Of a DNA stretch of 64,000 bases, positions 41,846-52,996 are shown piece by piece (the first letter of the stretch is position 1; each line of letters opens with the position of its first letter). Source of the stretch: JABILX01 sp041648305 (GTDB lineage Bacteria > Patescibacteriota > Gracilibacteria > UBA1369 > LOWO2-01-FULL-3); NCBI GenBank assembly GCA_041648305.1, contig JBAZPI010000002.1:17784-81783 (forward strand), written 5' to 3'. The translations under genes were made by a program, and so were the position numbers. The notes below the pieces were generated by a model. It was not told where the DNA came from, searched no databases, and was given only the letters and a program-made list of their open reading frames with translations.

Positions 41846-43231
41846 ATGATTAAAATTCAATTTTGCGGAGCTGCGAAGGAGGTTACCGGATCAAAGCACC
41901 TCATTGAATTTAAGGGGAAGAAGATTCTTCTGGATTGTGGGATGTTCCAAGGAAAACGTAAGGAAGCCGCAGAGAAGAATTCAAAATTCCCTTTTGATCC
42001 AAAGAAGGTTGATGCCGTTATCCTTTCGCATGCGCACATCGACCATAGTGGGAGTTTGCCCATGTTGGTGAAGCAGGGCTTTAACGGCCCGATTTATTCG
42101 ACTTTTGCTACCAGAGATTTGTGTAATTACATGTTGATGGACAGCGCTTATATCCAAGAACGTGAAGCCGAGTATTTGTTAAAGGAGAAAAAAGAAGTGG
42201 TCGATCATTTGTATAATGCCGATGATGCTGAGAAAGCTTTGGAATTGTTTCACGGCGTTGGATATGAACACAGTTTCGTTGTCGATGAAGGAATCATCGC
42301 TTGTTTTTACGATGCGGGACATATTTTGGGATCGGCTTTAATTCATTTGATGTTTTATGATAAAGATACGAAAGAACGCTTGTCTCTCGCATTTACGGGC
42401 GACTTGGGACGCAAGGGACTGCCTATTTTACGGGATCCGCAAATTATTCAGAAAACAGATGTTCTAATTTGCGAGTCTACATATGGAGACCGACTTCACG
42501 ATGCTATGCAGACTATTTCCGGGGAGTTCGCCGGTATCGTAAATGATGTTTGTAAAAAGGGTGGAAAATTAATTATTCCGGCATTCTCACTAGAACGAAC
42601 TCAGGAGATTGTATATCACTTAAATATTCTTACAAAGGATGGGAAAATCCCCGAAATTCCTATTTATGTTGATAGCCCTCTGTCCGGTAACGTAACGGAA
42701 GTTTTCAGAGGACACCCAGAATGTTTTGACAAAGATGTTTACAAAGAATTTTTGGAAAATGGTGACAATCCGTTTGGTTTTGGCATGTTAAAATACACGC
42801 GCAGCGTGGCGGAATCCAAAGCTTTGAATGATAAACCGGGTCCGATGATAATAATTTCCGCATCCGGGATGTGCGAACATGGACGAATTCTTCATCACCT
42901 TAAAAATGGCATCGAAGATCATAGAAACGCAATATTGATTGTTGGATATCAGGGAGAAAATACTTTGGGTCGAAAACTTCAGGACGGAGAGAGCCCTGTA
43001 AAGATTTTCGGGGATTCTTACAACGTTAAGGCGAAAGTTCACACTATAGACGCTTTTTCGGCGCACGCTGATAGGAGCGATCTGCTTGATTACATCCATA
43101 GAGTTAAGGGCGTGAAGAAGCTCTTTTTAGTACACGGGGAAGAGGCAGGGCAGAAAAAATTCAAAGAAGCCCTGGAAGAAAACGGGTATGAGGCATACAT
43201 TCCTTCTCGTGATGAGGTTGTTGAGATTTAA
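41846..43231 (+). CDS. Beta-CASP metallo-beta-lactamase RNA-processing protein
   Basis: 461 aa from ATG 41846. The metal site HAHIDHSG (motif 2), the later GHILGSA and CESTYGDR, and the beta-CASP and C-terminal motifs PMIIISASGMCEHGRILHHL and HTIDAFSAHADRSDL place it in the CPSF73-like/YSH1-type family of bacterial MBL-fold exonucleases. It should act on RNA in the cytoplasm as an endo- or exonuclease. It is not RNase J, which has a different length and domain order. Followed by a small converging lipoprotein gene. Confidence 0.93.
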   Translation: MIKIQFCGAAKEVTGSKHLIEFKGKKILLDCGMFQGKRKEAAEKNSKFPFDPKKVDAVILSHAHIDHSGSLPMLVKQGFNGPIYSTFATRDLCNYMLMDSAYIQEREAEYLLKEKKEVVDHLYNADDAEKALELFHGVGYEHSFVVDEGIIACFYDAGHILGSALIHLMFYDKDTKERLSLAFTGDLGRKGLPILRDPQIIQKTDVLICESTYGDRLHDAMQTISGEFAGIVNDVCKKGGKLIIPAFSLERTQEIVYHLNILTKDGKIPEIPIYVDSPLSGNVTEVFRGHPECFDKDVYKEFLENGDNPFGFGMLKYTRSVAESKALNDKPGPMIIISASGMCEHGRILHHLKNGIEDHRNAILIVGYQGENTLGRKLQDGESPVKIFGDSYNVKAKVHTIDAFSAHADRSDLLDYIHRVKGVKKLFLVHGEEAGQKKFKEALEENGYEAYIPSRDEVVEI

Positions 43232-43242
43232 GTAGTGGAGGA

Positions 43243-43554
43243 TTAGTAATCCATCATTTCTTCAACCGGTGGTTTCATCCATTTCGAATTTTCTTCGTTT
43301 TCTTGGTCTTTAATCCACATCCAATCGTCTGGAGTATTCGCTTTCTTTTCTGAGACATCCCCGTAATACCAGCCCTGTGATAAATCCTCTTCCGTGATCT
43401 CTACATGTACCATCGCAGGAGCGTATTTCGCTTGGAGTTCATTTACTTCTTCCTCTGGGGGAGTTGTTTGGTCCTCTGCGGTTCCACATCCAAATGCCAA
43501 GAGCGATAGTGCTAAAATAGCGAGTATAGAGATTGTAGAGATTGTTTTTTTCAT
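43243..43554 (-). CDS. Small putative lipoprotein, 103 aa
   Basis: The N-terminus is a lipoprotein-type signal (TISILAILALSLLAFGCG) with Cys at residue 23. The mature part is acidic and Trp/Met-rich (DDWMWIKDQENEENSKWMKP). Function unknown; it is converging with the beta-CASP gene. Confidence 0.7.
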   Translation of the reverse strand: MKKTISTISILAILALSLLAFGCGTAEDQTTPPEEEVNELQAKYAPAMVHVEITEEDLSQGWYYGDVSEKKANTPDDWMWIKDQENEENSKWMKPPVEEMMDY

Positions 43555-43665
43555 AAAATTTGGTTAGTGAATTGTAGTGGATTGATTGCCGTCGAATCTT
43601 AGCATTTTTTATAGAATTTTGCTATATTTGAAGCCTCATTCTCTTACGCTTTAAAGGAATTTGGC

Positions 43666-44712
43666 ATGAAAAAACTTGGGAAAGTTGTGGTGGCAATGTC
43701 CGGTGGCGTTGATTCTTCTATGGCCGCTATGTTGCTGAAAAAGCAAGGGTACGACGTTGTCGGCGTTACTTTGAAACTCGTTGATGGGAGCAGATGTTGT
43801 GACATTGAAGCCGTCGGGCATGCGAAGGAGGTTTGCAGAAAATTTGGGATCCCCCACTATGTTTTTGACGTTTCAAAGGAGTTTAATAAAATTGTGATTG
43901 GGTATTTTATGAGCGAATTGGTCAAAAATCGGACTCCGAATCCATGTGTGATTTGCAATCGTTTTTTGAAGTTCGATCAGTTGTTTAAAATTGCTAAGAA
44001 GCTGGGCGTGGCAAAAGTTGCTACCGGACATTATGCTCAAATTTGCAAATCGAGGGACGATGCGTTCGAACTAAAGAAAGGGCTCGACCGCAAGAAGGAC
44101 CAATCTTATTATTTAAGTTTTCTGAAGCAGAGTTGGCTTAAAAAAATTCTATTCCCAATCGGTCGTTACGATAAGGCTGAGGTTTATAAATTGGCTAAAA
44201 AAGAGGGGCTTGATTTTTTGGTTTCTAAAAAACAAAGTCAGGATTTGTGTTTTGTCGCGAAGCGTTTGAAGGGTAAGTCTGGTGAAATTGTCGACACCGG
44301 CGGGAAAGTTTTGGGGAGCCACGATGGAATCCATCATTATACAATCGGACAAAGGAAGGGGTTGTTGGTACCCGGCGGGCCTTATTTCGTTGTTGGATTT
44401 GACTGCAAAAAAAATCGCGTGATCGTTAGTGGGGATAGCAATGATCCGATGTTGTTTCAGAAAGTTGTTAAATTAAAAAATGTTAATTTTATTTCCGGTA
44501 GGCCTAAGCGAGAGACGAGGGTGATGGCCAAAATTCGATATCAGCAGCCCCTAGCTAGCGCAATTTTGAAGATTTCCGGGCGGACTGTGGGGCGGGGCGC
44601 TGGGCGGGGCGCGATTTTGGAGTTCAAGACCCCGCAAAGGGCTGTAACCAAAGGACAAATTGCTGTATTTTACGTGGGCGAAAAATGCCTTGGAGGTGGA
44701 ATAATTAAATAA
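43666..44712 (+). CDS. mnmA: tRNA-specific 2-thiouridylase MnmA
   Basis: 348 aa. ATP-dependent thiolation of U34 in tRNA-Lys, Glu and Gln. PP-loop SGGVDSS at 12-18; catalytic nucleophile Cys93 in NPCVICN and persulfide Cys194 in SQDLCF; GHYAQI and KDQSYYLSFL are standard landmarks. A Shine-Dalgarno AAAGGA lies eight bases before the ATG, one of the clearer ones in the window. Followed after 12 bp by nadA. Confidence 0.96.
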   Translation: MKKLGKVVVAMSGGVDSSMAAMLLKKQGYDVVGVTLKLVDGSRCCDIEAVGHAKEVCRKFGIPHYVFDVSKEFNKIVIGYFMSELVKNRTPNPCVICNRFLKFDQLFKIAKKLGVAKVATGHYAQICKSRDDAFELKKGLDRKKDQSYYLSFLKQSWLKKILFPIGRYDKAEVYKLAKKEGLDFLVSKKQSQDLCFVAKRLKGKSGEIVDTGGKVLGSHDGIHHYTIGQRKGLLVPGGPYFVVGFDCKKNRVIVSGDSNDPMLFQKVVKLKNVNFISGRPKRETRVMAKIRYQQPLASAILKISGRTVGRGAGRGAILEFKTPQRAVTKGQIAVFYVGEKCLGGGIIK

Positions 44713-44724
44713 TTATGGACGATT

Positions 44725-45657
44725 ATGGATGATTTGGTTCGAAAAATTAATGAGCTTAAAAAAGAGCGTGGCGCTGTAATTTTGGCGCACAATTATCAAA
44801 GGCCTGAAGTCCAGGATGTCGCTGATTTTGTCGGAGATTCGCTCGAATTGAGTCGGGAAGCGACCAAAATCGATGCTAAAGTTATAGTTTTTTGTGGAGT
44901 TTTTTTCATGGCGGAAACCGCCAAGCTTTTGTCGCCTGACAAGATCGTTTTGATACCTGATCCGGAGGCGAAATGCGCTATGGCAGAGATGATTGATGTC
45001 GAAGGACTACGAGAGTTGAAGTCGAAACATCCGAAGGCGAAGGTGGTGTGTTATGTTAATTCCACCGCGGATATTAAAGCTGAGTGTGATGCTTGCTGCA
45101 CCTCTTCGAATGCTGTTTCTGTGGTCGCCGGTATTGATGCGGAAGAGATTATTTTCGTGCCTGATAAATATCTGGCGGCTTATGTTGAAAGGCAGTTAAA
45201 AAAGAGCGGTGTGCGTCGAAAAATCATTCCTTGGAATGGGTTTTGTCCCACTCATGTGAAGATAATTCCGAATTATTTACGGGATTTAAAGAAGAAATAT
45301 CCTTCCGCTCTTATTATCACCCATCCGGAATGTACTCCTGACACAAATCGTGAAGCTGATGCTGTTTTATCGACGTCCGGGATGGTGAAATTTGTAAAAG
45401 AGACTGATGCGGATACTGTTATTGTAGGGACCGAGACCGGCATTATTCATAAATTCAAAAAAGAAGCTCCTAATAAAATGTTTATTCCCGCCACCGAGCT
45501 TGCTGTCTGCCCGAACATGAAGATGATTACTTTGGAGAAAGTCTATGAGTCCTTGAGGGACATGAAATATGAGGTCAAAGTCGACGAGAAGATCGCCAAA
45601 AAAGCTTTAAAGGCGATTGATGAGATGATGAAATACCCTTCTAGTGGTGAGCCGTAG
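44725..45657 (+). CDS. nadA: Quinolinate synthase NadA
   Basis: 310 aa. Condenses iminoaspartate and dihydroxyacetone phosphate to quinolinate for NAD synthesis, with a [4Fe-4S] cluster. Motifs AHNYQRPEVQDVADFVGDSL, VCYVNSTADIKAECDACCTSSNAV (in pieces), and THPECTPDTNREADAVLST carry the cluster cysteines. nadB and nadC are not nearby. Its end overlaps the converging atpB end by 17 bases. Confidence 0.95.
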   Translation: MDDLVRKINELKKERGAVILAHNYQRPEVQDVADFVGDSLELSREATKIDAKVIVFCGVFFMAETAKLLSPDKIVLIPDPEAKCAMAEMIDVEGLRELKSKHPKAKVVCYVNSTADIKAECDACCTSSNAVSVVAGIDAEEIIFVPDKYLAAYVERQLKKSGVRRKIIPWNGFCPTHVKIIPNYLRDLKKKYPSALIITHPECTPDTNREADAVLSTSGMVKFVKETDADTVIVGTETGIIHKFKKEAPNKMFIPATELAVCPNMKMITLEKVYESLRDMKYEVKVDEKIAKKALKAIDEMMKYPSSGEP

Positions 45658-46399
45658 TCGCGATCTTTAGGAATATGAGCGTCAAGAATGAAAAAACTAG
45701 CGCTTGGATGAAGCCTACGAAGATTTCGAGGCCGTAGAACGGCATTGGGGCTATGTACGGCACCAGGAACGTCATAACAAGCAAAAGAACTTCACCAGCG
45801 AAGATGTTGCCGAAGAGACGGAAGGTGAACGAAATCATTTTTGAGAACTCTGACATCAATTCGAGAATTCCCACGAAACTTCCAATTGGATTTTTAAACG
45901 GGTTTTTGAAGAATTTTCCTCCATATCCCTTTAATCCAAGTAGCGCGAAACCGAAAATCTGGCATGCGATGACAGATATGGCTGCGAGGGCGAATGTCAT
46001 GTTCACGTCCGCGTAAGTTGAGCGTAAAATTGGCACCAAAACTTCGTGACCTTCGTGCGTTTCCCATATCCCTATGCTCCCGAAGCCCGGTAGCAGACCT
46101 GACCAGTTTGAAATTATCACGTAAAAGAAAATTGTTGTTACTAACGGGAAAAATTTTCGCGTTTTCTTTTCATCTCCTACAACACCGACAAAAAAGCTGA
46201 ACATTCCACCTATAAGAGATTCGACGAGATTTTGGAATCCTCCCGGTACGAGAGCATATTTCTTCCTGTTAAGCACGACTCCGACAATCAGGAGTACAAG
46301 TACTGTCAATAACGAAGCTATAAGAGTGTTTCGGACTTGAAAGCTTCCGATGTGAAATATTGTTTCCGATGCTAATGTAGGTGGTATAAAGTCTGCCAT
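45641..46399 (-). CDS. atpB: F-type ATP synthase subunit a
   Basis: 252 aa integral membrane protein forming the ion half-channels against the c-ring. Five to six membrane helices are visible. The essential arginine lies in ISFTFRLFGNIFAGEVLL. It is the last gene of the operon, after atpC and atpZ, whereas in most bacteria it comes first. Confidence 0.95.
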   Translation of the reverse strand: MADFIPPTLASETIFHIGSFQVRNTLIASLLTVLVLLIVGVVLNRKKYALVPGGFQNLVESLIGGMFSFFVGVVGDEKKTRKFFPLVTTIFFYVIISNWSGLLPGFGSIGIWETHEGHEVLVPILRSTYADVNMTFALAAISVIACQIFGFALLGLKGYGGKFFKNPFKNPIGSFVGILELMSEFSKMISFTFRLFGNIFAGEVLLLVMTFLVPYIAPMPFYGLEIFVGFIQALVFSFLTLIFLKIATTAHH

Positions 46400-46400
46400 A

Positions 46401-46664
46401 TTATTTGCCTTTTGGCGGGACGCCTTGGGCGATTATATCTTTAGTTTTGACGTAAACGATTGTTAGTGATGATGTGATTGCAAGGAAGAATCCTATAAGT
46501 ACGAATATTGGGAAACTATCCAAGTATTTATCTAGCAGCACTCCCCCGATCCCGAAGACCAATATTGGCGTGATGATCATGTATCCGAGGCTCACAGCCA
46601 GGCTGTATGCTGACCAGACTTTTTCGTCTTTTTGGGCCGATGGCCCAGGCTTTGATTTTGTCAT
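46401..46664 (-). CDS. AtpZ/AtpI-like F0 assembly protein
   Basis: 87 aa with two membrane helices (LAVSLGYMIITPILVFGIGG and FPIFVLIGFFLAITSSLTIV) joined by VLLDKYLDS. This is the AtpZ/AtpI-like small protein associated with ATP synthase assembly and c-ring insertion. It is one base upstream of atpB. Confidence 0.8.
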   Translation of the reverse strand: MTKSKPGPSAQKDEKVWSAYSLAVSLGYMIITPILVFGIGGVLLDKYLDSFPIFVLIGFFLAITSSLTIVYVKTKDIIAQGVPPKGK

Positions 46665-46679
46665 TGCTATTTGTCAAAA

Positions 46680-47120
46680 TTATTTATCAAATGATACTTT
46701 GCTGCCTCCTCTGTTTCGTTTTTTAGCTATTTTAATTCGCGATAATGCGCGTTCCATTTGAGCTACGGCTTCTGCGTAGCCTTCTTCGTCGACACGTTCT
46801 TTTGACATTAATTCTTTCGCTTTTTTGATGGCTTCTTCCGCGCGTTTTTCGTCTATTTCCTCCGCTCTTTCGGCTGAGTCAGTTAGAATCGTGATAGTTT
46901 TGCCATCGACTTCCACAACTCCTCTCGTTACTGAAAAATATGTTTCTTTGCCGTCAATTTTTATCTTTAATTCCCCTGGTTTCATTGCCGCGAGAAGAGG
47001 AATGTGATTTGGCAAAATTGTTATTTCTCCTTCTACTGTTGGCAGCGAGACACCTTCAACTGTAGCGTCATAAAGAACTTTGTCCGGTGTAACTATTTTT
47101 AGGTCGATTGTCTTTTTCAT
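46680..47120 (-). CDS. atpC: F-type ATP synthase subunit epsilon
   Basis: 146 aa from ATG 47120. The beta-sandwich (LKIVTPDKVLYDATVEGVSL, TILPNHIPLLAAMKPGEL) is followed by a charged helical C-terminus (EEIDEKRAEEAIKKAKELM) that ends with a basic tail. Longer frames upstream overlap atpD and are not used. Confidence 0.93.
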   Translation of the reverse strand: MKKTIDLKIVTPDKVLYDATVEGVSLPTVEGEITILPNHIPLLAAMKPGELKIKIDGKETYFSVTRGVVEVDGKTITILTDSAERAEEIDEKRAEEAIKKAKELMSKERVDEEGYAEAVAQMERALSRIKIAKKRNRGGSKVSFDK

Positions 47121-47121
47121 A

Positions 47122-48513
<1,392 letters not shown>

Positions 48514-48518
48514 TTAGG

Positions 48519-49433
48519 TTATTGAATTACGGCACAACTTGAGGATATTTCAGCGATTTCCGCTGTAATAGATGCCTGTCGTGCTTGGTTATATGTTAGA
48601 ACTAGGTCTAATAGTAAATCGTCCGCCGCTTTAGTTGCGTTTTGCATTGCGACCATTCTGGCGCTGTGTTCTGACGCTGTCGCTTCCAATACTCCCTGAT
48701 ATAATTGCATTTCCGTTAGTTGGGGAACAATGTTGTCGATAATGTATTTTGGCGACGGTTCGAGCTTGTAGTCGAAGTCTTTTTCTACCGGTTTCGCGAC
48801 TTTAGTGAATTTTGAGCCCAGTTCTTCCAACATTTCTTCAAATACTTCTATTGAAAACGGCAAAAGAGTTTTCGCAACCGGTCTTTGTATCAACGTTGAC
48901 TCAAAATCAGGATAAATCATTACAACTTTATCATATTTACCGGCCCCGAATCCTCTTAATGCTTCTTTGCTGATTGGAAAAATATCTGCGAACTTTGGGT
49001 TGGCGGAATATGATGGATAAACAAATCCAACTTTTTTTCCGATTCTGTGTAAGAATTCGGCTCCTTTTTTGCCCGAAGTTAAGTAGTGGAGAGTGGCTTT
49101 GGGATGCTCTTTTTCTAATTTTTCAATTGTTTGATGGAGACGTTTGAATAAGTTTGTATTTAGGCCTCCGCAAAGTCCCTTGTCCGTTGTGATAGCAATC
49201 AAAAGGACATTAGCCACTTCTCTTTTCTGGAAATATTCATGAAGATTCTGATGTTTTTTTGAAAGTTTGGAAAGGATCTGTAATGAAAGATAGCCGTATG
49301 CTCTCAAATTCACGGCGTTATCGACCGCTTTTTTCATTTTTGAAGTTGCAACCAGCTCCATCGCTTTCGTGATCTGACGAGTCGAGCGAATGGATTTAAT
49401 CTTCCTTTTGATGTCTTTTACTGATCCTGCCAT
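48519..49433 (-). CDS. atpG: F-type ATP synthase subunit gamma
   Basis: 304 aa, the central rotor shaft. Conserved N-terminus ([32 protein letters not shown]) and C-terminus ([20 protein letters not shown]). The start overlaps the end of atpA by 16 bases. Confidence 0.96.
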   Translation of the reverse strand: MAGSVKDIKRKIKSIRSTRQITKAMELVATSKMKKAVDNAVNLRAYGYLSLQILSKLSKKHQNLHEYFQKREVANVLLIAITTDKGLCGGLNTNLFKRLHQTIEKLEKEHPKATLHYLTSGKKGAEFLHRIGKKVGFVYPSYSANPKFADIFPISKEALRGFGAGKYDKVVMIYPDFESTLIQRPVAKTLLPFSIEVFEEMLEELGSKFTKVAKPVEKDFDYKLEPSPKYIIDNIVPQLTEMQLYQGVLEATASEHSARMVAMQNATKAADDLLLDLVLTYNQARQASITAEIAEISSSCAVIQ

Positions 49434-50935
49434 TTTATTTCTTTATTAAATGCAACGAGGGCTTTTTTAATTTTTTCTTCCAGTTCCGGCGGTAATTCTT
49501 TCTTTTCTTTAATTTCTTTAAATATGTCTGAATGTTTTGCTTCCATGTACGTGTATAGCTTTTCTTCGTATTCTTTAACTTTTGTTAAAGGAACATTTTC
49601 CAGATATTCGTTGATGCCTGCGTAAAGAATTACTACTTGTTTTTCTACCGGCACAGCCGCGTATTGTAGCTGTTTCAAAATTTCTGTTAAACGATCTCCC
49701 TTGTTGAGTGTTCTTCTGGTAGATTCGTCGAGATCGGAGCCGAATTGTGCGAAAACGGCCAATTCACGGTATTGAGCGAGCTCAAGCTTTAGCTTGCCCG
49801 CTACTTTCTTCATCGCTTTAATTTGAGCTTTTGATCCTACGCGTGATACTGAGATACCAACGTTGAGAGCCGGACGGATGCCTTTGTAGAAGAGATCTGA
49901 TTCCAAGAAGATCTGTCCGTCTGTGATTGAAATAACGTTTGTTGGAATGTATGCAGAGATGTCGCCCGCCTGAGTTTCTATGATTGGGAGGGCTGTTAGA
50001 GATCCTCCGCCATATTTTTTATCAAGTTTGCAAGCGCGCTCTAATAATCGTGAATGTAAATAGAATACGTCACCCGGATACGCTTCACGTCCCGGTGGTC
50101 TTCTCAAGAGAAGCGATACTTCGCGGTATGCCCAAGCATGTTTGGAAAGATCATCGTAAACCACCAAAACATCCTTTCCTTGATCTAAAAAGTATTCACC
50201 CATGGCGCATCCCGCGAATGGCGCGATGTATGAAAGTGTCGCTGGATCACTTGAGCTTGTCTTAACAACCACTGTGTAGTCCATTGCTCCGTGTTTTTCC
50301 AATTCCGCTACGATTTTTGCAACTTTTGATTCTTTTTGTCCGATCGCAACATAGATGCAGATCATGTCTTCCCCCTTTTGGTTGATGATTGTGTCGATTG
50401 CTATGGCAGTTTTTCCTGTTTGTCTGTCTCCGATGATAAGTTCGCGTTGGCCTCTTCCGATTGGGATCATCGCATCGATAGCTTTTATTCCTGTTTGAAC
50501 CGGAGTATCGACTGATTTTCTTTTAATAACGCGTGGCGCGATTTTTTCTACCGGGTAGAATTTGTTAGTTTTAATTGGGCCTTTCCCATCCTCCGGATTT
50601 CCGAGTGGGTCAACTACACGTCCGATAATCGCTTCACCGGTTGGGACTGAAAGAATTTTCCCGGTGGTTTTCACTTCATCTCCTTCTTTGATTCCCGAAT
50701 CTTCACCCAAAATCGCTATACCAACCGTGTCCTGTTCGAGATTGAGTGCTACGCCGATTTGGCCGCTTGCGAACTCCACCATTTCTTGGTAGGCCACATC
50801 GCCGAGTCCGGAAACACGAGCGATACGATCACCAACTTCCAGAACGCGGCCAACTTTTTCAATTTTGGCAGCTGCTTGGAATTTATCAATCTGTGCCTTT
50901 AAGGAGTCTAAAATTTGGTCTTTAACTTCTGCCAT
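49418..50935 (-). CDS. atpA: F-type ATP synthase subunit alpha
   Basis: 505 aa, regulatory nucleotide-binding F1 subunit. P-loop GDRQTGKTA, and [20 protein letters not shown] and ISVSRVGS landmarks are present. Confidence 0.98.
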   Translation of the reverse strand: MAEVKDQILDSLKAQIDKFQAAAKIEKVGRVLEVGDRIARVSGLGDVAYQEMVEFASGQIGVALNLEQDTVGIAILGEDSGIKEGDEVKTTGKILSVPTGEAIIGRVVDPLGNPEDGKGPIKTNKFYPVEKIAPRVIKRKSVDTPVQTGIKAIDAMIPIGRGQRELIIGDRQTGKTAIAIDTIINQKGEDMICIYVAIGQKESKVAKIVAELEKHGAMDYTVVVKTSSSDPATLSYIAPFAGCAMGEYFLDQGKDVLVVYDDLSKHAWAYREVSLLLRRPPGREAYPGDVFYLHSRLLERACKLDKKYGGGSLTALPIIETQAGDISAYIPTNVISITDGQIFLESDLFYKGIRPALNVGISVSRVGSKAQIKAMKKVAGKLKLELAQYRELAVFAQFGSDLDESTRRTLNKGDRLTEILKQLQYAAVPVEKQVVILYAGINEYLENVPLTKVKEYEEKLYTYMEAKHSDIFKEIKEKKELPPELEEKIKKALVAFNKEIKWQDQ

Positions 50936-50946
50936 AATTATGTTGA

Positions 50947-51357
50947 TTAATTATTTGAGTTTGTAAGGTTAAATTTAAGCATTTCCAAACTACCCTTCAG
51001 AGTGCTGTCTATTACGTAGTCTTCGAATTCCAGTTTGATTCCTCCTAATATATTTTCGTCGACCGCTACTGACAGAATGATTTCTTTTTTCAACGCTTCT
51101 CCCAAAGCTTTTATAAGTCGGAGCTTTTCTTCGTCTGTCGGGCGGTGCGGCAAGGTCGCTTTTACTTCCAATTGACCTTTTTCTTTCATCCACACTTTCT
51201 TGAACGCTTCCGGTAATTGTTTAATTAATTTTCCTTGTTTTTTTCTCACCAAAATCTTCAGCAAATTCTGAATTTTTCTATTTATTTCCTTCGTGTCTTT
51301 TTCGTCTTTTAAGACTTCAACCAACGCTTCCGCGTATTTTCTGATCGAGACTTTCAT
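50947..51357 (-). CDS. atpH: F-type ATP synthase subunit delta (short)
   Basis: 136 aa from ATG 51357 ([20 protein letters not shown]). The peripheral stalk subunit is usually about 175-180 residues; this one is short in the N-terminal helical domain, while the C-terminal [20 protein letters not shown] is well kept. Frames upstream of 51357 overlap atpF. Confidence 0.9.
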   Translation of the reverse strand: MKVSIRKYAEALVEVLKDEKDTKEINRKIQNLLKILVRKKQGKLIKQLPEAFKKVWMKEKGQLEVKATLPHRPTDEEKLRLIKALGEALKKEIILSVAVDENILGGIKLEFEDYVIDSTLKGSLEMLKFNLTNSNN

Positions 51358-51370
51358 TCTGTTTGCGCTG

Positions 51371-51877
51371 TTACAATTTTGCTGACGACAATTCGTCCTT
51401 AATGGCTTCCTCAAGACGTTTTTGATCGTCTTTTTTGAACTCTTTTCTAAGAATTTTTTCACTGCTTGCGATGATGAGCGCGGCAACTTCCGCTTTAACT
51501 TCTTGTGTTAATTGTTTCTTTTCTTCTTGAAGTTGGGCTCTGTACCTTTCAGCAAGGCTTGAAATCTCTTTCTTGGCATTCATTAGGATTTTTTGCTTTT
51601 CTTCTTCAGCTTCTTTTTTCGCCTTTTCGATAGCTTCCATAGCTTTTTTGGAAGCGTCGGAAATGATTTTCTCTTTTTCTTCTTCAATCTTCGTTAACCT
51701 TTCTTCAATTTTCTTTGTGTCTTCCACATTCTGTTCAATCATCTTTTTTCTTTTATCCAAAAGCTTCAAAATCGGTTTGTATACCAATTTCGTAAGGATA
51801 ACGAGGAGAATCAGGAAGTTGACTGCCTGCGCTATCAGCAATTTCAGGTCTATACCTAGTTTATCTATTAGGTCCAT
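51371..51877 (-). CDS. atpF: F-type ATP synthase subunit b
   Basis: 168 aa. One N-terminal membrane helix (LLIAQAVNFLILLVILTKLV) and a long charged coiled-coil stalk. Confidence 0.94.
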   Translation of the reverse strand: MDLIDKLGIDLKLLIAQAVNFLILLVILTKLVYKPILKLLDKRKKMIEQNVEDTKKIEERLTKIEEEKEKIISDASKKAMEAIEKAKKEAEEEKQKILMNAKKEISSLAERYRAQLQEEKKQLTQEVKAEVAALIIASSEKILRKEFKKDDQKRLEEAIKDELSSAKL

Positions 51878-51908
51878 TGGGAAATTGGATTAGGTTTTTT
51901 ATGTAGTT

Positions 51909-51954
51909 GCGCAATTAGATCAGCTCCGTCTAAAGCCGGACTGATCTCTTGCGC
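51909..51954. promoter_or_regulatory. Hairpin between atpE and atpF
   Basis: GCGCAA / TTGCGC outer arms, AGATCAG / CTGATCT middle arms and TCCG / CGGA inner arms stack into one long stem in the 79-bp gap. Such hairpins can stabilise the atpE message or thin out downstream transcription, which suits the high copy number of subunit c. Confidence 0.6.
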
Positions 51955-51956
51955 TG

Positions 51957-52172
51957 CTACACGAATTTGATGATAAGAGCGACGACTAAAGCGTAGATAG
52001 CGATGGCTTCACAGAACGCGATAGCCAAGATCATAGCTGTCTGGATTAACGGAGCAGCTTCAGGATTTCTTCCGATTGCTTCCATTGCTTTTGATGCGAG
52101 CATACCAATAGCAAGCGCCGGCATAGATGCGCCGATTGCGATTGTTATTGCAACAGATAGATTATTATCCAT
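51957..52172 (-). CDS. atpE: F-type ATP synthase subunit c
   Basis: 71 aa, two-helix hairpin of the rotor ring. Loop RNPEA (35-39) and ion-binding Glu55 in FCEAIAIY. The residue after Glu55 is Ala, and the usual Na+-site Gln/Ser pattern is not obvious, so protons are the likelier coupling ion. First gene of the operon. Confidence 0.97.
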   Translation of the reverse strand: MDNNLSVAITIAIGASMPALAIGMLASKAMEAIGRNPEAAPLIQTAMILAIAFCEAIAIYALVVALIIKFV

Positions 52173-52221
52173 TTTTGTTTGGATTAAAGGATATTTAATT
52201 GCCCTGAAAAGGTCGGCAAGT

Positions 52222-52249
52222 ACAATAGCTAATTATTTCTAAAAATCAA
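52222..52249 (-). promoter_or_regulatory. Candidate promoter of the atp operon
   Basis: Minus strand: TTGATT (52249-52244), 16-bp spacer, TATTGT (52227-52222), leader of about 45 bases to atpE. Confidence 0.5.
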
Positions 52250-52319
52250 TACCTCATGGGCGTATTTGAAAATATTGCAGATGGCTTTGTCAAGCGGGTT
52301 TCCACGTGGGTAACGTGGT

Positions 52320-52982
52320 TTAAAAGCTCAGCGCTCTTTTGAATTCTTTTGAAATAGGCGCTTCTATTACTAAAGGCTCACCTGTTATAAAGTGTTTTAA
52401 CTCGATGATCCCCGCGTGGAGAAAGTAATTACGGAATGGGAGTAGGCGTTGGAAGTATTTGTAGTCTTTTCTTTCCATGTAGTCGCGGTCCATCAATAAG
52501 GGATGATGAATCATGGTGAAATGTTGACGAATTTGATGATAACGACCGGAAGAGATCTGAGCTTCAACTAGAGATGCGGTTCCACCATGAAACATGTATG
52601 ACTGAATTACTTTGTATCGCGTTTTTGCCTTAAGCAGCTTCCTTTTGTCCTGGCGCGACGGGAGCGGAAATGTGATTTGGCCCGATTTTCTCTTTGGAAT
52701 TCCTTTAATTAGAGCGAGGTAGACTTTGGTTGTTTCTCCAAAAAGTTTCTCTGATATCGCCTTCTCAAAACACTCTTTGTTCTTCGCGAAAAGGACGATG
52801 CCACTTGTTCCACGATCGAGGCGATTTAGCGGGCGCAGACGAATTGAGCGTTTTTCATAGTCGTGTTTGAGCAGGTCGAGGAGATTCTTTTGGCCCGGTT
52901 TGTTCCCCACGGTTAATATTCCGCGTTGTTTGTTGACCGCGAGCAGATATTCGTCTTCGTAGAGTGGTTTTAATTTTTTCAT
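52320..52982 (-). CDS. RluA-family pseudouridine synthase
   Basis: 220 aa. Catalytic segment NRLDRGTSGIVLFAKN with the essential Asp, then KVYLALIKG and GRYHQIRQHF. It modifies rRNA or tRNA; the target cannot be chosen from sequence. There is no S4 domain, as in the RluA/TruC group. Confidence 0.93.
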   Translation of the reverse strand: MKKLKPLYEDEYLLAVNKQRGILTVGNKPGQKNLLDLLKHDYEKRSIRLRPLNRLDRGTSGIVLFAKNKECFEKAISEKLFGETTKVYLALIKGIPKRKSGQITFPLPSRQDKRKLLKAKTRYKVIQSYMFHGGTASLVEAQISSGRYHQIRQHFTMIHHPLLMDRDYMERKDYKYFQRLLPFRNYFLHAGIIELKHFITGEPLVIEAPISKEFKRALSF

Positions 52983-52996
52983 GCGCGCATATTACA

